In this document: piece after piece, positions 58,445-64,000 of the stretch
Numbering within the stretch: position 1 is the stretch's first letter
How the letters are laid out: each line of letters begins with the position of its first letter
Source: G965197405 sp965197405
Lineage (GTDB): Bacteria; Chloroflexota; Dehalococcoidia; Lucifugimonadales; JAGWBF01
DNA: 64,000 nt
Direction: 5' to 3'
NCBI GenBank assembly: GCA_965197405.1
Contig: OZ240206.1
Span: forward strand, 3,038,001 to 3,102,000
Notes under the pieces: model-generated
Seen by the model: only the letters and a program-made list of their open reading frames with translations
The model's database searches: none
Told to the model about the DNA's origin: nothing
Position numbers and translations under genes: made by a program

Positions 58445-58774
58445 CATCATGTCATTGCGAGCGCAGCGAGGAATCTAAAAATCCATGCTCTCGAATGAGG
58501 CCGCCTCTGAGATTCCTCACTCCGCTTCGTTCGGAATCGCTATGGCCTGGCAAGGCCAGATAAGAGGATGAGAATGGCGGCTGGATTTCCCCACCGTCAC
58601 TCCCGCGAAGCTTGTCCCCGTGAAAACGGGGAGCGGGAGTCCAGGAACCGGGGGCTGTGGATTCCCGTTTCCACGGGAATGACGAAGGGTATTTGCATGG
58701 TAATGACACGCGACGGGAATCTGCCTGCCACAGGCAGACCCATATTCACCTGGCGTCGAGAATGGAAAGACGCT
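58445..58774. repeat. Composite repeat: family A (copy A13) interrupted by family B
   Basis: The 424-bp gap contains a family A element split by a 164-bp family B element (58538-58701) with an AAT duplication (58535-58537, 58702-58704). The insertion site in A is the same as in the composite at 43561. A small palindrome 'CTGCCTGCCACAGGCAGA' is also inserted near its right end. Confidence 0.8.
58538..58701. repeat. Family B element nested in family A (copy B6)
   Basis: Reverse complement of the 43634-43798 copy, with the same internal 'cccgttttcacggggacaag' palindrome. Confidence 0.8.
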
Positions 58775-58776
58775 AA

Positions 58777-59796
58777 CTATCCGGAGGGCGCGCAGGCCCT
58801 GATGGACTCCTGCGTCGCCTCCTTGACGGTCATCCCTCGCCCTTCGGGGGAAATCCCTCCCCCGGCGGGGAAGATTATCGGCAGCGTGATCCCGTTCTGC
58901 CTGTACTCCTCTATTTTCCTCCGGCACTCCTCGGGGGTCCCCGTCAAGGCCACCGCGTCTACCAGGTCGTTGGGGACCGCCCTGGTCGCGGCCTCCAGCC
59001 CCTCGCTGACCCAGGCCTGCCTGATGACTTCCACATCGTCAGCGAACCCGCTCTCGCCCATAAGTCTCTTGTAACGGGGAAAGAAGCCCGCGTAGGTCGC
59101 GACTATCCCACGAATGGGGTCCCTGGCCTCATCCGCGTTCCTCCCCACACTGCACGGCAGCATACACGCCACGTCAACCTCTTCGGGAGAGCGCCCGGCC
59201 CTTCTCGCGCCCACTGCTATCTGCTCCGCGGCCCTTCTCGCATTCTCTAGGGTGCTCCAGACGAGTATCGAACCCTGGGCCACCTCTCCGCACACTTCCA
59301 GCATAGGCCCAAAGACCGCCGCGAAGTACACGGGGATTTCCGGCCTTATTGGTTCGAACCACAGGTCGAAACGCTCGATGTCCACAGTGCTGCCGTGATA
59401 GGAGACCGTTCCTTCCCGCAGGAGAGCACGAATGACCTCCGTAGTCTCTTTGACGTGGGTTACGGGGCGAGAGTAGGGAAGACCATGCTCGCCTTCGACC
59501 TGGACCTTGTGGCTGGAGCCAAGTCCCAGGATGAACCGCTTGTTGGAGAAATGGTCCACGCAAGCGGCGGCCATAGCGAGGGTGGGCGCGCTCCTCACGT
59601 AGACGCTGCTAATGCTGGTGCCCAGAAGGATTCTCTCCGTCGCTACGGCGCAGGCCGTAAGGGTGGAGAACTGGTCTCCTCCATGCCCCTCGGCCACCCA
59701 GGCCGACTCGTAACCCAGGTCTTCAGCCAGCTTTACGCAGTCCACCATGTCAGTCGGCGACATACCACCGCCCAGAGCAACTCCGATTCGAGCCAT
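58777..59796 (-). CDS. Luciferase-like (LLM class) F420/flavin-dependent oxidoreductase
   Basis: A 339-residue LLM-class enzyme, second of two in the window. 'IGVALGGGMSPTDMVDCVKLAEDLGYESAWVAEG' in outline, 'TACAVATERILLGTSI', 'APTLAMAAACVDHFSNKRFILGLGSS' and 'VALTGTPEECRRKIEEY' are the family landmarks and recall methylene-tetrahydromethanopterin reductase-like F420 enzymes. AGGAGGA precedes the ATG. Its stop lies 2 bp from the right end of the composite repeat. Confidence 0.92.
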   Translation of the reverse strand: MARIGVALGGGMSPTDMVDCVKLAEDLGYESAWVAEGHGGDQFSTLTACAVATERILLGTSISSVYVRSAPTLAMAAACVDHFSNKRFILGLGSSHKVQVEGEHGLPYSRPVTHVKETTEVIRALLREGTVSYHGSTVDIERFDLWFEPIRPEIPVYFAAVFGPMLEVCGEVAQGSILVWSTLENARRAAEQIAVGARRAGRSPEEVDVACMLPCSVGRNADEARDPIRGIVATYAGFFPRYKRLMGESGFADDVEVIRQAWVSEGLEAATRAVPNDLVDAVALTGTPEECRRKIEEYRQNGITLPIIFPAGGGISPEGRGMTVKEATQESIRACAPSG

Positions 59797-59848
59797 GTCT
59801 CCTCCTTACTTAAGCCGGGAACTCGCTCATCAAGCAGCAGGGTTCGTT

Positions 59849-60048
59849 CAGCCCATCCTTTTCATTGTCACCCCGAGCGGAGCGAGGGGTCTAAAATCCT
59901 AGCCCGCCGCAGCCTTGTTCTGGCCGATGCTGCCTTGATTCCGGCTTCTGTTAGGCACCGTTTTAGATTCCTCACTCCGCTTCGCTCCGTTCGGAATGAC
60001 ACTCAGCGGAGGCCTGTATTCACACCTAACGTCGAGAATGAAACGACC
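59849..60048. repeat. Family A MITE-like element (copy A14)
   Basis: Between the esterase stop and the LLM gene start. Arms 'attgtcaccccgagcgg' and 'cgcttcgctccgttcggaat'; flanks show a worn 10-bp repeat (about 7 of 10). Confidence 0.8.
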
Positions 60049-60057
60049 CCGGTTGGT

Positions 60058-60951
60058 TCAGCCCGTATGCTTGCGGATGAACTCGCCCATGCGGTCAATA
60101 GCCTGCTGTCCCTCCGGGAGTATGGGGGCGAACAGAGGCCAGTTGTGGGGCATGTCATCCCATATCTCCAGGGTCGCCTCGACCCCGGCGGCCTTGGCCC
60201 GGTCCGCGACGCGGGTCGAATCGTCCACCAGCACCTCCACCGAGCCCACCATCAGGAGCAACGGCGGCAGGCCGCTCATATCGGCGTATAGGGGGGACGC
60301 AAGGGGCGCTCTCGCGTCCTTGCCGCCAAGGTATATCTTGGCCTGGGGAGCGAGGCGGTCGCGGCTTATGGAAGGGTCAACCTCAGCGTTGGTAATCATG
60401 GAGTCTCCCGTATGGTCGAGGTCCGTCCAGGGCGAGATGCAGACTCCCGCCGCCGGCATCGGCTCCCCCAGGTACCGCAGGGCGACGAAGGCAGCCAGGG
60501 TCAGCCCTCCCCCTGCCGAGTCACCGCCGAACACGATTTTCTTGGGGTCCGCACCGTTGGACAGGAGCCATCGGTAGGCGGCTATCGTGTCCTGCACCGG
60601 AGCGGGGAAGTTATGTTCGGGGGCCAGGCGGTAGTCCAGGCCAAGGACCCGCACCCCCGCGGCGCGAGACATCAGAGACAGGGCAACCCGGTGGGACCGC
60701 ATGGAGCCTATCAGGTACGCGCCGCCGTGCAGGTAGACCATAATCCGGTCCTCCTGCGCCCCCGGTGCGGTGATCCACTCGGCGGGCACGCCACCGGCGC
60801 CGACACGCTCGCATGTCACGTCGTCGTCCAGCTTGAACCGGGACATCATCTGCTCGTATGACGCCCGGTTCTCCTCGATGGTCTTGAGGGGTAATGCCAA
60901 CCTTGCCTTGAGCATCTCGATCACTGTATCCAGCTGCTGGCTTGCCGCCAT
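60058..60951 (-). CDS. Alpha/beta hydrolase, hormone-sensitive-lipase family esterase
   Basis: A 297-residue HSL-type carboxylesterase. The oxyanion motif is 'YLHGGAYL' (HGG at 75-77), the nucleophile Ser145 in 'FGGDSAGGG', and the Asp/His pair in the C-terminal third ('LEVLVDDSTR', 'DDMPHNWP'). ATG 60951 has GAGGAGGG upstream; an earlier frame start at 61047 is in unconserved sequence. The gamma-glutamyltransferase gene lies upstream on the same strand. Confidence 0.92.
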   Translation of the reverse strand: MAASQQLDTVIEMLKARLALPLKTIEENRASYEQMMSRFKLDDDVTCERVGAGGVPAEWITAPGAQEDRIMVYLHGGAYLIGSMRSHRVALSLMSRAAGVRVLGLDYRLAPEHNFPAPVQDTIAAYRWLLSNGADPKKIVFGGDSAGGGLTLAAFVALRYLGEPMPAAGVCISPWTDLDHTGDSMITNAEVDPSISRDRLAPQAKIYLGGKDARAPLASPLYADMSGLPPLLLMVGSVEVLVDDSTRVADRAKAAGVEATLEIWDDMPHNWPLFAPILPEGQQAIDRMGEFIRKHTG

Positions 60952-61030
60952 CGTTGCCCTCCTCGCAGGTTTTATTGCAGGTCTTAACGGTCCTTGGTAG
61001 GCCTTGATTTTTTGTCTGTGAAGCCGGTCG

Positions 61031-62860
61031 TCAGTAGCCGATGGCATAGGTCGCCACGCGTGGGTCGGCCCCGGCGCTGAGCGCCCCGGTCTGAGGCTCG
61101 CGTTGGTTCACGACCGCGCCGTAGCCGCAGGCCTCAACGCCCACAACTTTGTGTCCCAGGGCCGCCAGATCCGAGCGTACGTCCCCGTGAATACCCGGTT
61201 CCACGCTGAGCCGCCCCGGCAGATAGACGCGGGGGTAGAAGGAGTTGACCATACTCTGGGAGGAGAATCGGGGCGCTTCCACCGCCTGCTGGGGGTCCAT
61301 GCCAAAGACCAGGACGTTCAGAAGTATCTGGAGGTCGGCCTGGGCCTGGTCATCGGCGCCGGGGCACCCGAAGGTCATCAAGGGCTGGCCGTCCTTGGAC
61401 ACCATGTAGTTCACAAGGGTGGTGCGGGGGCGCTTACCGGGCTGCAGCCCATTGGGGTGGCGCTCGTCCACGAAGAACATCTCGCTGCGGGTGCTGAGAG
61501 TGCAGCCCAACTCCGGGAAGAATACGGACGAATCGAACTTGCCGCCGCTGATGGTGGCGCAAACTATGTTGCCGTCGCGGTCTATGGCGGCGGAATGGGT
61601 AGTCCCCCCTTCAGACTGGTAGCCGTCGTCCTCGGGGGCGGTAGCCGCCGTCACGGCGGCTACCGTCGCGGGCAGGGGCGCTCCACCGGCGTAGCGCCAC
61701 GGGTCCCCCGCCTCCGGCGCCTCCGGCCAGGCTTTGTCACCCCGGATAAGCCTGGCTCGTGTCGCCGCGTACTCCTTGGACAGGAGGCCGTCAACGGGCA
61801 CGCGGGCAAAATCGGGGTCGCCGTAGTAGCCCTCCCGGTCTGCAAAGGCGAGCTTGAGGGCCTCCGCGACGGTGTGAATGTACTGGGTCGAGTTGTGGCC
61901 CATGGCGCGCAAGGCCTCCGGTCCCCGGGAATCGAAGCGCTCCAGGATATTGAGGGCTTGCAACAGCACGGCTCCCTGGCTCCAGGTGGACTGGGCGCAG
62001 ATTTCGTATCCCATAAAGGTAGTCATTACTGGCTCTTCAAATCGAGCGTGGTAGCCGGCCAGGTCCTCCAGGGTGAGCAGGCCGCCTACCCTCTCAGAGC
62101 ACCGGACGATGGTCGCTGCGATGTCGCCCCGGTAAAACATCTCGCGGGCCGCCCGCAGTCCGGCCAGGCGGTCGCCGCCCGCGTCGGACTCCGCGGACAC
62201 CATCTTCTTCAGGGTCGCGGCCAACTGACTCTGCACCAGCATCTCGCCCACTGGCACAGGCTCGCCCCCCGGATAGAACACGTCCATGCCCCCCGGGGGG
62301 TATCGCCTGAACTGCTCTATGCACTGGGGTATTCGGAGCTTGCGGTGCATGTACTCGTATACGGGGAAGCCGTTCTGGGCATACCCGATAGCCGGGGCCA
62401 TGACTTCACCGAGGGTCTTGGTGCCGTAGGTCTCCAGCATCAGGATGAAGGCGTCCACCACTCCGGGCACTGTGAAGGCCAACTCCGCATTTGGACCGGG
62501 GCCGGTGGGAATCTTGTCCAGCCCTCTCTGCTTGAAGAAGTCCACCGTGGCGCGTCCGGGGGCGACTCCCTGGCCGCTCAATACCCGGAGCTCGCCAGTC
62601 GCGGCATGGTACAGCATGAAGCACCCCTCGGTAGCCAGCGAGTAGGACGCCGTCGGCTCCAGAACGGTGGCTGCAAACCCGGCTGCCGCCACTGCGTCGA
62701 AGGCGTTGCCTCCATCGAGGAGCATACGCATGCCTGCTATTGAGGTAAGATAGTGGCCGGCTGACACGATGCCCTGGGTCCCACGCACCACCGGACGGCC
62801 GGTGGGGTATTTCTTCCCGTCCGTATCCCCGGCTTGAGGGGATGATTTCCGGTCTACCAT
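61031..62860 (-). CDS. Gamma-glutamyltransferase family protein
   Basis: A 609-residue Ntn-hydrolase that self-cleaves before the catalytic Thr420 in 'EGGTTHSAAIDRDGN'. 'MRMLLDGGNAFDAVAAAGFA', 'SLATEGCFMLYHA', 'QGAVLLQALNILE' and 'FGCPGADDQAQA' follow the family. No signal peptide is evident, unlike periplasmic GGTs, so it may be a cytoplasmic acylase or oxamate amidohydrolase-type relative. GAGGTG precedes the ATG. It lies 12 bp from the glycine C-acetyltransferase gene. Confidence 0.93.
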   Translation of the reverse strand: MVDRKSSPQAGDTDGKKYPTGRPVVRGTQGIVSAGHYLTSIAGMRMLLDGGNAFDAVAAAGFAATVLEPTASYSLATEGCFMLYHAATGELRVLSGQGVAPGRATVDFFKQRGLDKIPTGPGPNAELAFTVPGVVDAFILMLETYGTKTLGEVMAPAIGYAQNGFPVYEYMHRKLRIPQCIEQFRRYPPGGMDVFYPGGEPVPVGEMLVQSQLAATLKKMVSAESDAGGDRLAGLRAAREMFYRGDIAATIVRCSERVGGLLTLEDLAGYHARFEEPVMTTFMGYEICAQSTWSQGAVLLQALNILERFDSRGPEALRAMGHNSTQYIHTVAEALKLAFADREGYYGDPDFARVPVDGLLSKEYAATRARLIRGDKAWPEAPEAGDPWRYAGGAPLPATVAAVTAATAPEDDGYQSEGGTTHSAAIDRDGNIVCATISGGKFDSSVFFPELGCTLSTRSEMFFVDERHPNGLQPGKRPRTTLVNYMVSKDGQPLMTFGCPGADDQAQADLQILLNVLVFGMDPQQAVEAPRFSSQSMVNSFYPRVYLPGRLSVEPGIHGDVRSDLAALGHKVVGVEACGYGAVVNQREPQTGALSAGADPRVATYAIGY

Positions 62861-62872
62861 CGCACGTTCACC

Positions 62873-64000
62873 TCAGTTTGAATCGGCCTGACTCGTCTCC
62901 ACGAAGGCATCCACCGCCTTGTCCAGGTCTTCACTGGTATGCTCGCTGGAAATCTGCACGCGTATACGAGCTGACCCTTGAGGGACGACGGGGTAGCTGA
63001 AGCCAATCACGTAGATGTCCTGGTCGAGCATCGCGCTGGCCATGCGCTGCGTCTTCTCGGCATCTCCCAGGACCACCGGCACTATCGGATGGACCGAATC
63101 CGGAACGGTGAACCCGGCCTGCACCATCCGGTCTCGAAAATAGAGAGTGTTTTCCCAAAGCCTTGCACGAATCTCCGGGTGGCCTTCGATGTAGTAAATC
63201 GCGAAGAGCGCGGTCGCCGTGACGACGGGCGGCAGCGAGTTGGAGAAGAGATAGGTCCGAGAGCGCTCACGCAGTATGTCAATGATCTCCCTGTGGCCCG
63301 CGACAAACCCGCCGCTCGCCCCGCCGAGGGCCTTGCCGTAGGTCGAGGTTATGACGTCAACCCTGCCCTCAACCCCGCAGTGCTCGTGGGTCCCGCGGCC
63401 ATGCTCGCCCATGAACCCGGTCGCGTGGGAGTCATCCACGACAACCAGGGCGTCGTATTTCTCGGCAAGGTCGCAGATATGCTTCAATGGTGCAATATCG
63501 CCGTCCATGCTGAAAACGCCGTCCGTGACGACGCACCTGACCCGCTTATTCTGGGTAGACCGCAGCCCGCTCTCGAGGTCACTCATGTCGAGATGCTTGA
63601 AAACCTTTACCTCTGCCCTGCACATCCGGATGCCGTCAATTATGCTTGCGTGGTTCAGAGAGTCCGACAGCACCGCGTCTTCCTCGGTCAGAAAGCTCGC
63701 GAAAAACCCTATGTTGGCGGACATGCCGGACGAGTACAGAATGGCGTCGTCCATATCGAGGAGCTCGGCGGTTTTCTCCTCAAGCTCCTTGTGAATGTCC
63801 TGGGTCCCACAGATGAACCGCACGGAAGACAGCCCAAACCCGAACTTCTGCAAAGCGTTCTGGGCCGCTCTCACCATCTCGTCCGAACCCGCGAGGCCCA
63901 TGTAGTTGTTCGCGCAGAAGTTCAGGACTTCCCTTCCTTCGTAGTGAATCAGCCTACCCTGCCTCGACGTTATCACACGCTCGGCCTTGTGCAGGCCGGA
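62873..64000 (-). CDS. kbl: Glycine C-acetyltransferase (2-amino-3-ketobutyrate CoA ligase), N-terminus missing
   Basis: A PLP-dependent alpha-oxoamine synthase with the last 375 residues in the window; the frame continues past base 64000 (the visible upstream residues 'SGLHKAERVITS' match the family). Landmarks: 'NFCANNYMGLAG', 'FGLSSVRFICGTQDIHKELE', 'DDSHATGFMGEHGRGTHEH', the PLP Lys in 'STYGKALGGASGG' and 'FSYPVVPQGSARIRVQISSEH' in outline. It splits 2-amino-3-ketobutyrate with CoA to glycine and acetyl-CoA in threonine breakdown. No threonine dehydrogenase is visible. Confidence 0.93.
   Translation of the reverse strand, partial: SGLHKAERVITSRQGRLIHYEGREVLNFCANNYMGLAGSDEMVRAAQNALQKFGFGLSSVRFICGTQDIHKELEEKTAELLDMDDAILYSSGMSANIGFFASFLTEEDAVLSDSLNHASIIDGIRMCRAEVKVFKHLDMSDLESGLRSTQNKRVRCVVTDGVFSMDGDIAPLKHICDLAEKYDALVVVDDSHATGFMGEHGRGTHEHCGVEGRVDVITSTYGKALGGASGGFVAGHREIIDILRERSRTYLFSNSLPPVVTATALFAIYYIEGHPEIRARLWENTLYFRDRMVQAGFTVPDSVHPIVPVVLGDAEKTQRMASAMLDQDIYVIGFSYPVVPQGSARIRVQISSEHTSEDLDKAVDAFVETSQADSN

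Noticed and set aside
1..64000. tRNA genes
   Set aside because: No convincing T-loop (GTTCRA) plus cloverleaf was seen in any intergenic gap by eye; a covariance search could still find one.

Overview
The window is bacterial, GC-rich and densely coded. Its gene mix (F420/FMN luciferase-like oxidoreductases, CaiB-type CoA-transferase, HpcH/CitE lyase, many amidohydrolases and metallo-beta-lactamase hydrolases, E2/lipB, GatCA, a heterotrophic catabolic flavour) suggests an uncultured Chloroflexota, most like a Dehalococcoidia/SAR202-type heterotroph. That assignment is inference; no 16S or other decisive marker lies here. TTG and GTG starts with strong Shine-Dalgarno sequences are common (birA, cysS, gatA, mutS, both SDRs, lipB).

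Layout. 1-3376 (+): amidase end, PuuE-like deacetylase, S9 peptidase. 3400-8736 (-): two short-chain dehydrogenases, birA, two MaoC-type proteins, a PHP protein and a two-subunit thiamine-diphosphate enzyme. 8843-9328 (-): RNase P RNA with a readable promoter, then a zinc-ribbon coiled-coil gene. 10192-11423: an ISAs1-type insertion sequence with intact ends and a frameshifted transposase, just upstream of a cysteinyl-tRNA synthetase fused to a family-2 glycosyltransferase. 14031-22009: PIG-L deacetylase, BNR-repeat protein, lipB and 2-oxoacid dehydrogenase E2, HAD protein, a probable selenoprotein of the ArsC/Spx family, and mutS. 22334-29516: membrane protein, ferredoxin-NADP reductase, and a soluble NuoEFG/FdhA-like trio. 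29890-38843: FAD oxidoreductase and flippase-like pair, gatC-gatA, retropepsin-like protein, asnS, a phosphatase-like protein lacking the catalytic Cys, CoA-transferase. 38875-39844: IS5-family element. 39981-48962: tandem metallo-beta-lactamase hydrolases, NTF2-like protein, enoyl-CoA hydratase, amidohydrolase, DUF59-like protein, mutS2 beside a Vms1/eRF1-type peptidyl-tRNA hydrolase. 49305-64000: amidohydrolase, LysR, luciferase-like oxidoreductases, an MFS transporter with an in-frame UGA, PD-(D/E)XK nuclease, CitE-like lyase, alpha/beta hydrolases, gamma-glutamyltransferase and glycine C-acetyltransferase (cut by the window edge).

Intergenic space is filled by short non-autonomous repeats. 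Family A (about 14 copies, 150-200 bp) has CAGGGTCTTTYAATT-type terminal inverted repeats and, in the two clearest copies, perfect 10-bp target duplications. Family B is built on 'gtcattcccgtgaaaacgggaat' palindromes and twice sits inside family A at the same position. Family C (about 135 bp, two copies) ends in TTAGAGGGTG and abuts stop codons. An 18-copy perfect 12-bp tandem repeat has grown out of the end of a family B copy.

Most notable: (i) an ArsC/Spx-like gene whose first CxxC cysteine is an in-frame UGA followed by a SECIS-like hairpin; (ii) the CysRS-glycosyltransferase fusion; (iii) a second in-frame UGA at a cysteine-like position in an otherwise full-length MFS transporter; (iv) mutS2 next to a Vms1-like factor, a possible ribosome-rescue pair; (v) several pseudo-enzyme-like proteins (SDR without the catalytic Lys, tyrosine-phosphatase loop without Cys, FdhA-like subunit without the Sec/Cys-His pair).
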